Origin: Pelagicoccus sp. SDUM812003
GTDB taxonomy: Bacteria > Verrucomicrobiota > Verrucomicrobiia > Opitutales > Opitutaceae
DNA: 64,000 bases
Assembly: GCF_031127815.1 (NCBI RefSeq)
Contig: NZ_JARXHY010000001.1
Location: 310,001 to 374,000 of the forward strand
Direction of reading: 5' to 3'
The notes under the pieces are model-generated. The model was not told the origin of the DNA, did not search any database, and saw only the letters and a list, made by a program, of their open reading frames with translations. The number at the start of each line of letters is the position of its first letter. Within the stretch, counting starts at the first letter, position 1. Made by a program: the position numbers and the translations under genes. Shown here piece after piece: positions 26,078-35,070 of the stretch.

Positions 26078-26749
26078 ATGGATCCTTTTTGGGACGAGCT
26101 GCCAATCCATGTCATCGACTTCGAAGGCGGTCCGCATTGCGGCATCGTGGAGTTTGGCGTGGTGACGCTCAAGGGCACGCGCATCGTGGACGCCGCCACC
26201 CGTCTCTGCCGTCCCAAGGCTTCGATTTCGCGCAAGGAGCAAGCGACCCATGGGATTGGAAACGAGGACGCCAAGCGCTGCCTGCCGTTCGCCCAGGAGT
26301 GGGATCGTTTCGCCAACCTGCGCGAGACTGGTCCGCTGGCGGCGCACTTCGCGTCGGCGGAAAACTCCATGATCAAAGCGGTCTTTCCCTACGCTCGACT
26401 GTCGGATTCCTGGATGAGCGACGATCGCAAAGTCGCTGAATGGGGGCCTTGGATCGATACGGGCTATGTGTATCGAAACTATGGCGACGATGGTTCCTCG
26501 CTGAAGCTCGAGGATTTGGTGATGCGGTGGGAGCTGCAGCGCGAGCTCGACGAGCTGGCTGCCAAGTACTGTCCGGAGAACCGTAGCCGCTACCATTGCG
26601 CCCTCTACGACGCACTAGCGAGCGCCTTGCTGCTTCTTCTCTACTGCAACGAATTGAGCGATGGCAAGCCGACCGTTCGGCAATTGCTGGCTGAGAGCCA
26701 AGGCAGTTCGGCCCGCCGCGAGAAGTTCGAGCAGCAGCAGCTGTTTTAG
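26078..26749 (+). CDS. DEDD-type 3'-5' exonuclease (RNase T/DnaQ-like)
   Basis: The 223-residue protein has the exonuclease fold. Exo I is HVIDFEGG (residues 11-18) with the two metal acids D and E. The EFGVVTLKGTRIVD strand follows. Exo II is AHFASAENSMI, where the usual aspartate appears as glutamate. Exo III is YHCALYDALAS, with the histidine and aspartate spaced as in DEDDh enzymes. Substrate could be DNA or RNA. The Exo II change and the long insertion with several tryptophans (about 105-140) mark a divergent subfamily. It is divergent from hisN and ends 103 bp before the lactonase gene. Confidence 0.75.
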   Translation: MDPFWDELPIHVIDFEGGPHCGIVEFGVVTLKGTRIVDAATRLCRPKASISRKEQATHGIGNEDAKRCLPFAQEWDRFANLRETGPLAAHFASAENSMIKAVFPYARLSDSWMSDDRKVAEWGPWIDTGYVYRNYGDDGSSLKLEDLVMRWELQRELDELAAKYCPENRSRYHCALYDALASALLLLLYCNELSDGKPTVRQLLAESQGSSARREKFEQQQLF

Positions 26750-26852
26750 GTTGGCTCCTCTTTGGAATCGGGCGGAGTATCGCCCTCAGGTTCGATCCGT
26801 AGCGTCGACTTTGGAGTGGTCAAATCAGGAAAGAGGGCTTTGAGTCGCGCTC

Positions 26853-27725
26853 ATGTGCCAAGTCAGTTGCGTTTATCATGATCGAGCCCAGCTAGGGGAA
26901 GGCGTTCTTTGGAGCGAGCGGGAGCGAAAGGTCTACTGGGTGGATATCGAAGGACATCGCGTTTGTCGCTACGATCCGGATACAGGAGCAAACGAATCGG
27001 TCGCGGTAGGGCAGCAGGTTGGCGCGGTAGTCGAAGACGCTCAGGGCGGGTTGGTGGTCGGTCTTAAGGATGGGCTCTACCGTTTGGATTTCGGTACCGG
27101 GCGCCTTGACAAAATGTGCGACCCCATGAACGGCGATCCGGAGAACCGTCTTAACGACGGAAAGGCGGGACCGGATGGCAGGCTGTACATTGGCGGCATG
27201 GGACCGGATAAACAGCAGTCGCTCTACCGCGTGGAGCGTGATGGACGTCGCTTTGAAGTTATCGAAAACGGTCTCACCATTTCCAATGGGCTGACCTGGA
27301 ACGCTGATGCAACTCGCTTCTATTTCATCGACAGTCCGCAACGCGTGATCTGGGGCTACGATTTCGATCGGACTGCAGGAGCCATCTCGAATCGCCGAGT
27401 GGTGGTGGACGCGACTGGGGAGGATTGCGTTCCCGACGGCATGACCATAGATCAGGAAGGAAAGCTGTGGGTGGCGTTTTGGGAAGGATGGGGCGTGCGT
27501 CGTTATGATCCGGATACGGGTGACCGCATGGCGGAAATCAAACTCCCCGCATCGCGAGTCACGACGTGTTGTTTCGGTGGTGAGAACTTGGATACTTTGT
27601 ACGTTTCGACCGCCAGCATTGGCTTTGAGGAAAGAGACTGGCAACGGGAGCCTCAGGCAGGCGGGTTGTTTGCGGTGAAGCCTGGGGTGAAGGGACTGCC
27701 TCCGAATCTCTTCCGCCACGACTAG
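26853..27725 (+). CDS. SMP-30/gluconolactonase/LRE family protein
   Basis: The 290-residue protein is a six-bladed beta-propeller lactonase. Family blocks are LGEGVLWSERERKVYWVDIEG near the start (with the metal glutamate), NRLNDGKAGPDGRLYIGGM (metal asparagine and aspartate), ISNGLTWNADATRFYFIDS (metal asparagine and aspartate) and PDGMTIDQEGKLWVAFWEG (last aspartate). It should hydrolyse sugar lactones such as gluconolactone in sugar oxidation. The oxidoreductases at 8568-11842 could supply such lactones, but they are 15 kb away. It lies 60 bp before an integrase pseudogene and reads toward it; it is an ordinary chromosomal gene, not an evident integron cassette. Confidence 0.88.
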   Translation: MCQVSCVYHDRAQLGEGVLWSERERKVYWVDIEGHRVCRYDPDTGANESVAVGQQVGAVVEDAQGGLVVGLKDGLYRLDFGTGRLDKMCDPMNGDPENRLNDGKAGPDGRLYIGGMGPDKQQSLYRVERDGRRFEVIENGLTISNGLTWNADATRFYFIDSPQRVIWGYDFDRTAGAISNRRVVVDATGEDCVPDGMTIDQEGKLWVAFWEGWGVRRYDPDTGDRMAEIKLPASRVTTCCFGGENLDTLYVSTASIGFEERDWQREPQAGGLFAVKPGVKGLPPNLFRHD

Positions 27726-27785
27726 CGGGCCCCCCTTTCAACTTCGTTTCTTGCTCCGAAGGCTGCTGCGAACTGGGGTGGCTCG

Positions 27786-29096
27786 ATGGATAGTCACCTA
27801 TCACCTCACCTGGCACGCTATCGCCGCCACCTCGCTCGCGAAGCGATCTCCTCATCGAAGCGAGCCCGTTTCGAGCAATGGCTGCTCTGCTATTCGCTCT
27901 TTTGCGAGCGTCGCGATCTGGCCCCCTACGACCTGGAGGCGAGAGGCGCTTTCCTGCGTTTTCTCGAGGAAAAGCAGCGCGGCGCCTTTCAAGTGGATCA
28001 GGCGAGGAAGGCGATCGCGCTCTTTTTTCAGATGATGGAGAGTCGCAGCGTCCCGTCGGCTCAGCGCGAGATGCCGCTGGACGACCGGTCGCAGAAAGAG
28101 GCGAACGATGAGGCGTGGGAAGAGGATATCGGTCGGCTTTGCGAAGAGATTCGCCGGCGTCATTACTCTCCCAATACGCTCCGCACCTATGCGTTTTGGC
28201 TGCGGGCTCTGCAGGCCTTTTTGCATGGGAAATCTCCGGACCGGGTGGACGCGGGCGACGCAGCCCGTTTCTTCACTCATCTCGCCTGCCGTCGCGGGGT
28301 GTCGGCCTCTACGCAGAATCAAGCCTTCAGCTCCTTGCTCTTCGTTTTTCGCTATGTCTGGAAACGGCCATTCGAGGGCTTCGACGGAGTGACGCGAGCG
28401 AAGCGAAGCCGCTACATCCCCACCGTGCTTAGCCGTAGCGAGATCGATCGAGTGTTTGAGCGGCTGGATCGCGCCCATCGTTTGATGGTGGAGCTCTTGT
28501 ATGGCTGCGGATTGCGACGCTTTGAAGTGGTGAACTTGAGGGTGGGCTGACTCAACTTTGCGCAGCGAAGGGTTACGGTGCACGATGGCAAGGGGAGGCG
28601 GGACCGAGTGGTGCCCATGCCCGAATGTCTAGTAGAGCGTTTGAGCGATCAGGTAAGGAGAGTGCGGATACAGCTTGAGAAGGATGTGGCGAGTGGCTTC
28701 GATGGAGCGTATCTGCCGACTGGACTCGGTCGCAAGTTTCGCCATGCCGCCAAGGAGCTGCCATGGCAATGGCTCTTTCCCAGGCGTCGCTTGTACCTGG
28801 TGCCAGAGACAGAGGAGTTGAGGCGGATCAACGCTCACCCCAAGAAGCTGGGAGAGGCCATCCGGCGGGCCAGTCGAGCGGCGCGTTTGACGAAGCGAGT
28901 GACGGCCCATTGCTTTCGTCACAGCTTCGCCAGCCATTTGCTGGAAGCGAACTACGACATTCGCACCATTCAGGAGTTGCTGGGGCACAGTTCGGTGGAG
29001 ACCACCATGGTGTACACGCACACCCTTCGAAGCAGGACCAAAAAAGAGGCGGAAAGCCCGCTCGACTTCAACGATTATTCCGCCTCGGCAAGCTGA
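27786..29096 (+). pseudogene. Integron-integrase-like tyrosine recombinase with in-frame stop
   Basis: One continuous frame encodes about 435 residues but is broken by a TGA at 28548-28550 (codon 255). The second part, 28551-29096, stays in frame. The C-terminal half carries a patch found in integron integrases ([16 protein letters not shown]) and the recombinase motifs: arginine in GCGLRRFE (about residue 244), lysine in [32 protein letters not shown] with the tyrosine nucleophile. The N-terminus is about 100 residues longer than IntI1. All catalytic residues are intact, so apart from the single stop the gene looks functional; the break may be recent or a sequencing error. No attC-like cassette was recognised beside it. 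Its end overlaps the convergent ABC-F gene by 22 bp. Confidence 0.85.
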
Positions 29097-31018
29097 TCCG
29101 ATATTTCGGACCACTCGTCGTAGGCTTGCTCCAAGCGTTTCTTGTTCGATTCGTAGGTGGACAAGACCGTTTGGGCGCGATCTCCGTCCTTGTAGAAATC
29201 GGGATCCGCCATTTGCTGTTCGTATTCGGAATTCTGAGACTCGAGATCGGCAATCTCCTGCTCGAGCCGCTTGGCCTTGTCTTTGAGCGGCTTCAGCTTC
29301 GCTTGAAGCTGGGCCCGCTGGCGACGTAGCTCCTTGGGATTCTGAGACGCGTTTTTAGTCGAGCTAGTCGATGCGGACTCCTTGTTCGGGGAATCGCGTT
29401 CAAGATCGACTCGATTGGATTCGATGCGTCGCAGATAATCGGATACGTTGCCAGGGTGGAGTTGGAGGCCGTCTTTTCGGACCTCGAGCACCTTGGTGAC
29501 GATCGAATCGACGAAGTCGCGGTTGTGCGAGACGATGAGAAAGGTGCCGGGGAACTCGTCGAGCGCCCGGCGGAGCACGTCCTGGGAACGAATATCCAGG
29601 TGGTTCGTCGGTTCGTCGAGGATGAGAAAGTTCGCCGGTTGGACCAGCATCTTGGCCAAAGCCACGCGGTTGCGTTCGCCGCCGGAGAGGACTTTCACCT
29701 TTTTGAAGACTTCGTCGCCTTGAAAGAGGAAGGAGCCTAGGATGGTGCGCAGCGATGTGTTGTTTCCGGTTTCCGCGACGCGCTCTATGGTTTCGAATAT
29801 GTCGAGCTCGGGATCCAGCTCGTCGGCTTGGTGCTGGGCGAAATAGGATATGCTCGTATTCGAGCCTACGATACGTTCACCCGATTGGAAGGGCTCCACC
29901 CCGGCGAGAATCTTGGCGAGAGTGGTCTTGCCGGCGCCGTTGACGCCTACCACGGCGATGCGATCTCCGCGCTCGATGCGGATATCGGCCCCTCGGATGA
30001 CGTTGAGGTTTCCGTAGGCCTTGCAAAGGTTCTTAGTCTCGATGACGATTTGTCCGCTGCGAGGCGGCGTGGGAAATGAGAAGGCGACCTGATCCTGCTC
30101 TTGCTCGATCTCGATGCGATCGACTTTCTCAAGAGCTTTGATGCGAGACTGCACCTGTCGCGCTTTGGTGGCCTTGGCTCGGAAGCGCTCGATGAAACGC
30201 TCGGTCTTCGCCAGCTCCCGCTGCTGCTTGGCGTAGGCCTTTTCGAGTTGGGCCCGCCGCTCCACGCTTTGTTTTTCGTAGTATGAGTAGTTGCCCGAAT
30301 AGACGGTTAGCGTGCCTTGGTAGACCTCGAAGGTGCGAGTGGTGAGGGCATCGAGAAAGGCTCGGTCGTGAGAGACCACGAGGATGGAGCCATGGTAGCG
30401 TTGGAGGAAGCCTTCCAGCCAGGATTGAGATTCGACGTCGAGGTGGTTGGTCGGCTCGTCGAGCAGGAGCAGGGAAGGCTGGGCGAGCAGCAGCTTGGCG
30501 AGAGCGATGCGCATCTGCCAGCCCCCGGAGAATTCTTCGGTCTGGCGCTTCAGGTCGGAGGACTTGAAGCCCAGTCCCAGCAAGGTTGATTCGATGCGAG
30601 CTGGAATTCTGGATACGTCCATGTCCTCCAGCTGTAGCTCCCATTCTCCAAGAAGCTCCAATGTCTCCGCGTATTCTGCGGATGAGGAATCCAGTTTCTG
30701 AATACGCAGATTGGCTTCATCGATACGCTTGTTCAGATCGATCACGGTTCCGAAGGCGCTCTGGACTTCGTCGAACAAGGCTTTGCCATGGGCTGCGATG
30801 CCGTCCTGGGGCAGGTAGCCGATGGTCACGTAGTTCGCCTTGTCGATCGAGCCGTCGTCGTAGGCCTCTTTCCCGGCGATGAGCTTCAGCAGAGTGGTCT
30901 TGCCGGCTCCATTGGCCCCGACCAGACCGATGCGCTCGCGAGCGCCGATGGTCGCGGTCGCTTTGCGGAAGAGGTAGCGTTCGCCGTATTGAAGGGTGAT
31001 GTTCTGCAGGGTGATCAT
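29075..31018 (-). CDS. ABC-F family ATPase
   Basis: The 647-residue soluble protein with two ABC domains starts at the ATG at 31018. The frame continues upstream another 1.8 kb, but that is antisense to the M1 peptidase gene. Domain 1 has [24 protein letters not shown] and [12 protein letters not shown]. Domain 2 has [24 protein letters not shown] and [12 protein letters not shown]. The charged linker between domains contacts the ribosome in this family. A C-terminal coiled coil of about 100 residues, with a basic linker ([23 protein letters not shown]), gives a YheS/ABCF-type layout distinct from Uup at 4354. The likely role is rescue or tuning of stalled ribosomes. Confidence 0.88.
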   Translation of the reverse strand: MITLQNITLQYGERYLFRKATATIGARERIGLVGANGAGKTTLLKLIAGKEAYDDGSIDKANYVTIGYLPQDGIAAHGKALFDEVQSAFGTVIDLNKRIDEANLRIQKLDSSSAEYAETLELLGEWELQLEDMDVSRIPARIESTLLGLGFKSSDLKRQTEEFSGGWQMRIALAKLLLAQPSLLLLDEPTNHLDVESQSWLEGFLQRYHGSILVVSHDRAFLDALTTRTFEVYQGTLTVYSGNYSYYEKQSVERRAQLEKAYAKQQRELAKTERFIERFRAKATKARQVQSRIKALEKVDRIEIEQEQDQVAFSFPTPPRSGQIVIETKNLCKAYGNLNVIRGADIRIERGDRIAVVGVNGAGKTTLAKILAGVEPFQSGERIVGSNTSISYFAQHQADELDPELDIFETIERVAETGNNTSLRTILGSFLFQGDEVFKKVKVLSGGERNRVALAKMLVQPANFLILDEPTNHLDIRSQDVLRRALDEFPGTFLIVSHNRDFVDSIVTKVLEVRKDGLQLHPGNVSDYLRRIESNRVDLERDSPNKESASTSSTKNASQNPKELRRQRAQLQAKLKPLKDKAKRLEQEIADLESQNSEYEQQMADPDFYKDGDRAQTVLSTYESNKKRLEQAYDEWSEISDQLAEAE

Positions 31019-31052
31019 GTGAATCGCGAACTGAGAGTGGTGGAGAGGGATT

Positions 31053-31085
31053 GGCCGGAGGGCAAGGGGATCTTGCCTTCCGGCC
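31053..31085. promoter_or_regulatory. Strong hairpin in the divergent ABC-F / M1 peptidase spacer
   Basis: A 14-bp stem with one G-T type mismatch pairs 31053-31066 with 31072-31085 around a 5-nt loop. It lies in the 93-bp spacer between two divergent genes, 34 bp upstream of the ABC-F start and 26 bp upstream of the peptidase start. No gene ends here, so it is not a simple terminator. It may act in the leader RNA or as an operator. Confidence 0.5.
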
Positions 31086-31111
31086 CAGCGAGGTTTTTCT
31101 AGGGAGCTGCC

Positions 31112-33448
31112 ATGATCTTGAAACGCTGTTACCTCGTCCTCCTGTTCGGAGGCTTCGCTTCGCTGTCCTTCGCGGATGGCGCCTTCGGGCAACTTGGAAA
31201 TCGCTGGCCGTCTCCCAGCGAGGCTCGTCTGGCTTCCGGGGCGCCCGGGCCAGCCTACTGGCAGCAGGAAGCCAACTACCGTATCGAAGTGGAATTGGAT
31301 GAGCGGCGCTCGATGATAATCGGGAAGGAGTCCATCGAGTATGTGAACCATTCGCCGCACGACTTGAGCTACCTCTGGCTGCAGTTGGACCAAAATATGT
31401 TTTCCCGCCAGTCCAAGGGCGTGTTGAGCGATCAGGGTCCGAATTTCGAGGGGAAGCCCGAGGAGCCGAGGGAGGTCTTGGATCGCGACTTTCGCGAGTT
31501 TCTCTACCAGCGCGACTTCGAAGGCGGACATCGCCTCGGGGCGGTGACGGACGGAGGCGGAGCTCCGTTGCCTTTCGCGATCGTGGAAACGAACATGCGA
31601 GTCGACCTGCCGGAGCCCTTGAGCAGCGGAGAATCGATCGTGCTCAAAATCGATTGGGAGTATCCGATCGTCGATGAAGCCTTTGCCCGCAGAACTGGAC
31701 GCAAGCAGCTGGAAGGTGGCGACTACGTGTATCAGATCGCTCAGTGGTACCCGCGCATGTGCGCCTACTACGACGAGGAGGGCTGGCAGGTGAAGCCATA
31801 TATGAATAAGGGGGAGTTCGCCCTTGAGTTTGGCGATTTCGAGGTGTCCATCACGGCGCCGGAGGATTTCGTGGTCGCCGCGACGGGAGAGCTGCAAAAC
31901 GAACGAGAGGTGTTGAGCGGGCAGCAGCGTAGCCGCCTGGAGGCCGCTCGTGAGAGCGACGCTCCGGTGATGATTGTGACCTTGGAAGAGGCAGCCGAAA
32001 GATTGGAAAGTCCAGCTGAAGGGAAGCGGACTTGGCGATTCAAGGCTGAGAAGGTGAGGGATTTCGCCTTCGCCGCCTCGCGCGGCTACGCTTGGGACGC
32101 CATGGCGGTGGAGATCGATGGAAAGTCGGTGATGGCGATGAGCGCCTACCCACGAGAAGCGGCTCCCCTTTGGAGTCGCTACTCGACCGAGGCGATCGCG
32201 TTGACGCTCGATGTGTATTCGGATGTCGTATACAACTATCCTTATCCTGTCGCTTGGTCGACTTGGGGGCCGGTTTACGGTATGGAGTATCCGATGATTT
32301 CGTTTCAGTCCAGCTGGGACATCGACGAGGAGGAGACCTATCCGGAGCGGGTGCGAAACTATGTGATATCCGTCATCGTGCACGAGGTGGGACACAACTG
32401 GTTTCCCATGATCATCAACAGCGACGAGCGACAGTGGATGTGGCAGGACGAAGGGTTGAATTCCTTTGTCGAAGATATCGCCACCACTCGATTCGATCCA
32501 CGGCTTAGGGAGGCCTACCGCCGCAGCGTGAAGTCGACCATCGATCGCATGGATGGCTCCAAGGATCCTGCGATTATGGTGGCGGCCGACAACTTGACCT
32601 GGCCCGGCTATCAAGCCTACAGCAAGCCGGCTCTGGGGCTGACCCTGTTGCGGGAATCGATCCTGGGCGAGGAACTGTTCGACTTCGCCTTTCAGGAATA
32701 CGCCCGTCGCTGGGCCTTCAAGCGTCCGACGCCAGCAGATTTTTTCCGAACAATGGAAGACGCTAGCGGGACGAACCTGGACTGGTTCTGGCGAGCGTGG
32801 TTCTACGGAACCGATCATGTGGATTTGTCTTTGGAATCGGTAGAACTCTTTCGACTCGACGATGGCGATCCGAGCGTGAGCAAGGCCTGGGACAAGCAGG
32901 AGCGTTATGAGAATCCGGATACGCCGATGATCGCCCGATTGGAGGGCGAGACCTACTACGCCGCGCGGAAGGAGGAGCTGCAGGACTGGTACTACGGCTA
33001 CGACGAGTTCGAGGTGCTGGAGAAGGATGTGGAGGACTATCAGTCATCGCTGGAAGACCTGGAGGATTGGCAGCGTGACCTGTTGCAGTTCGATGGGAGG
33101 ATCTATGTGGCCACGGTGAAAAATGTGGGCGGCATCCCGATGCCTATGGTGTTAGACGTCACCTTCGAGGACGGATCGGAGCGTCGCCTAGAGATCCCGG
33201 TCGACATCTGGCGACCTGGAAAGAGCTCGGTCCGCGTACCGATCATTGCGGAAATGCCGGTTGTCAGCGTTGAGCTTGATCGAGCGAACGCCTTCGCAGA
33301 CTCCGACCTTGAGAACAATGTATTCCCTAGACCGATACGAGAGGGCCGCTTCAAATTGAAGCAGGACGAAAAGGAGGACAATCCGATGAGGGAGGCCTTG
33401 TTCCCTGACAAGGACGAGGAAAAGGCGGAGGAGCCGGCGGAGCGGTAG
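31112..33448 (+). CDS. Exported M1 family metallopeptidase
   Basis: The 778-residue protein has a signal peptide (MILKRCYLVLLFGGFASLSFA). An N-terminal beta domain of M1 aminopeptidases follows (RRSMIIGKESIEYVNHSP, YVYQIAQWYPRMCAYYDEEG, FEVSITAPEDFVVAATGEL). The catalytic domain has the zinc motif HEVGH (histidines 424 and 428, glutamate 425) and the third ligand E447 in DEGLNSF, the exact HEXXH-X18-E spacing. The C-terminal 200 residues are acidic, ending in a lysine/glutamate-rich tail. The GAMEN exopeptidase motif is replaced by GMEYPM, as in the group of bacterial M1 proteins of unknown substrate. It should digest peptides in the periplasm or outside. Confidence 0.9.
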   Translation: MILKRCYLVLLFGGFASLSFADGAFGQLGNRWPSPSEARLASGAPGPAYWQQEANYRIEVELDERRSMIIGKESIEYVNHSPHDLSYLWLQLDQNMFSRQSKGVLSDQGPNFEGKPEEPREVLDRDFREFLYQRDFEGGHRLGAVTDGGGAPLPFAIVETNMRVDLPEPLSSGESIVLKIDWEYPIVDEAFARRTGRKQLEGGDYVYQIAQWYPRMCAYYDEEGWQVKPYMNKGEFALEFGDFEVSITAPEDFVVAATGELQNEREVLSGQQRSRLEAARESDAPVMIVTLEEAAERLESPAEGKRTWRFKAEKVRDFAFAASRGYAWDAMAVEIDGKSVMAMSAYPREAAPLWSRYSTEAIALTLDVYSDVVYNYPYPVAWSTWGPVYGMEYPMISFQSSWDIDEEETYPERVRNYVISVIVHEVGHNWFPMIINSDERQWMWQDEGLNSFVEDIATTRFDPRLREAYRRSVKSTIDRMDGSKDPAIMVAADNLTWPGYQAYSKPALGLTLLRESILGEELFDFAFQEYARRWAFKRPTPADFFRTMEDASGTNLDWFWRAWFYGTDHVDLSLESVELFRLDDGDPSVSKAWDKQERYENPDTPMIARLEGETYYAARKEELQDWYYGYDEFEVLEKDVEDYQSSLEDLEDWQRDLLQFDGRIYVATVKNVGGIPMPMVLDVTFEDGSERRLEIPVDIWRPGKSSVRVPIIAEMPVVSVELDRANAFADSDLENNVFPRPIREGRFKLKQDEKEDNPMREALFPDKDEEKAEEPAER

Positions 33449-33481
33449 TTTGGCGTCTTTCGAGGGCGACCAAGCTACGCT

Positions 33482-34597
33482 TTAGCGGAGCTCTCTTTTC
33501 CACCGCGGGTAGTCTCTCTCCAGAAGCTTGCGAGGCCAGTAGCCGTACCAGGCGTAGCCGCTACGGCGTTCGAGCGAGATTTCCGCGTAGCTCGAGACGC
33601 GTTGGCCTTTGCGGGTGGCGAGAATCGGCTGGTTCGTATTCAGGTCGTAGAAGCGGGCCCATATCGGAGGAGCGTCGGCGTCGCTGACCAATCTGGGGTC
33701 GACTGTCGCGGTGTGATAGGTGAACGGTACGGGCTCGATTTCGGGGCGTTCGATGCGAATGCCGCTAAGGGCGGAACGCTGGAACCAATCGATAGCGCCT
33801 TCGATGGCGTCGACGACTTCCGGATCCGGATTCTCGATGCGCATCAAGTACTCCACGACGGCCACGCTTTCCCAGGCCACGATGCTGGGGAGCTCGAAGG
33901 AGCGTCCGCGAGTCGGTTGCAAGGTGGCGACATCGTATTGCCCTGCCCAGGCGGTTCGCTTCCCGTCCTGAACGACTTGCAGATCGAGCATCAGGCGCTC
34001 GCCTTTTTCGACCGCATCGCCACAGGCTTCGATAAGGTCCCGGTCTTCGATCCATTCGAACGGCTTCGCGGCGTCGCGAACTTTTTTGAGGACTGAAAGC
34101 ACGCCCGGCATGACTTCGTCGGCGAAGGTGATGTGGCCGCGGTAGGAGTCGTTTCGGGGCGGAGAGTGGGTGAAGCCTCCGGAAGCAAGTTGAGCCTCTA
34201 GGATGAAGCGAAGCCCTTCGAAGACCGCTTTGCGGTAGCGTTCGTCATTGAGAGCCTGATACGCGTGGGCGAGGTATTCGATTTGCGAGTACGTGTTCCG
34301 ATTGTCGAAACTGGTATCGTCGAGCTGCTTTTCGTCTAAAATGGCAAGACGTTCCTGCGAGCTCAGAATGCGCAGGGGATCCTCGTTTTCCTTCCAGCCG
34401 CCATTCGATCGCTGGTAGAGCAGCAGGTTGTCGCTGATGGCTTCGATATCGTTCAGCGCGTGGCGTGGGTAATCGTCTCCGTGTCGATTCTGCCAGTGAT
34501 GGATGGCATCGGAGAATCCGTCGATAGGAATGACGATGTCCTCTGCCCGAATCTGGCAGAGCGAGATCGCAAAGATGAAATAGGGTAGGAGTCGCAT
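33482..34597 (-). CDS. Exported pectate lyase, family PL10
   Basis: The 371-residue protein (ATG at 34597, opening a signal peptide MRLLPYFIFAISLCQIRA) is an alpha/alpha-toroid pectate lyase. Family blocks are LLYQRSNGGWKENEDP, DDTSFDNRNTYSQIEYLAHAY, HITFADEVMPGVLSVLKKV with the calcium-binding acidic residues, RTAWAGQYDVATLQPTRGRSFELPS with the conserved arginine, VAWESVAVVEYLM, and PIWARFYDLNTNQPILATRKG plus ERRSGYAWYG. It should cleave polygalacturonate by calcium-assisted beta-elimination. The longer upstream frame overlaps sufU and is not used. No uronate catabolism genes are adjacent. It converges on the M1 peptidase gene. Confidence 0.88.
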   Translation of the reverse strand: MRLLPYFIFAISLCQIRAEDIVIPIDGFSDAIHHWQNRHGDDYPRHALNDIEAISDNLLLYQRSNGGWKENEDPLRILSSQERLAILDEKQLDDTSFDNRNTYSQIEYLAHAYQALNDERYRKAVFEGLRFILEAQLASGGFTHSPPRNDSYRGHITFADEVMPGVLSVLKKVRDAAKPFEWIEDRDLIEACGDAVEKGERLMLDLQVVQDGKRTAWAGQYDVATLQPTRGRSFELPSIVAWESVAVVEYLMRIENPDPEVVDAIEGAIDWFQRSALSGIRIERPEIEPVPFTYHTATVDPRLVSDADAPPIWARFYDLNTNQPILATRKGQRVSSYAEISLERRSGYAWYGYWPRKLLERDYPRWKRELR

Positions 34598-34622
34598 GGG
34601 GCGTGCGGAGGATGAAGGAGGT

Positions 34623-35039
34623 TCATTCGAGCAAGGATTTGGCCGCCTCCCACGGAAGGGTGGCGCAGCGGATGCGACTGGGAAAGGCGTGCACGCCAGA
34701 GAGAGCCGCAAGGTCGCCTTCGAGCTTGAGCGATTCGATGTCGTCCTTGAAATTGGATACGAAGCGCTTTGCCAGTTCGCCAGCTTGGGCCGCTGTCTGG
34801 TCGTTGAGCTCCTTCGCCATCATGGATGCCGATGCCACGCAGATGGAGCAGGCCTGGGCGGTGAAGGAGACGTGCAGGTGCTCGTTGTCTCCAGTTTTTA
34901 GGTACACGGTGATCTCGTCCCCGCACAAGGGATTTCTAAGCGTGGCGTTGCGAGCGTCTTCGAGCTCGTGGTTGCCGTGTGGGCTCTTGCTGTGCGCGAG
35001 CAGCGTTTCCTTGTAGAGCTGTTGCAGTTGCGGGTTCAC
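34623..35039 (-). CDS. sufU: Iron-sulfur/sulfur relay protein SufU
   Basis: The 138-residue NifU-N/SufU family protein has the three zinc or sulfur cysteines in NPLCGDEI, ACSICVASAS and IRCATLPW, and the SKSPHGNHEL start. SufU accepts persulfide sulfur from SufS and passes it to the SufBCD scaffold. The insert between the second and third cysteine regions has the length of true SufU. It lies 31 bp downstream of sufS on the same strand, forming a sufS-sufU operon. SufBCD are not in the window and probably lie elsewhere. Confidence 0.92.
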   Translation of the reverse strand: MNPQLQQLYKETLLAHSKSPHGNHELEDARNATLRNPLCGDEITVYLKTGDNEHLHVSFTAQACSICVASASMMAKELNDQTAAQAGELAKRFVSNFKDDIESLKLEGDLAALSGVHAFPSRIRCATLPWEAAKSLLE

Positions 35040-35070
35040 CGGCGGAGATGCGAGGCGACTGGACGCGCGC

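Noticed and set aside
26853-27725. SMP-30 gene as an integron cassette
   Set aside because: It faces the integrase, is not bounded by recognisable attC sites and has the same base composition as its surroundings.
28548-28550. TGA read as tryptophan (alternative genetic code)
   Set aside because: All other genes here, such as pabB, pabC and rpsT neighbours, end with TGA or TAG at the expected lengths, so TGA is a true stop.
31019-32818. N-terminal extension of the ABC-F frame to 1247 residues
   Set aside because: The extra 600 codons are antisense to the M1 peptidase gene. The ABC-F family starts at the ATG at 31018.
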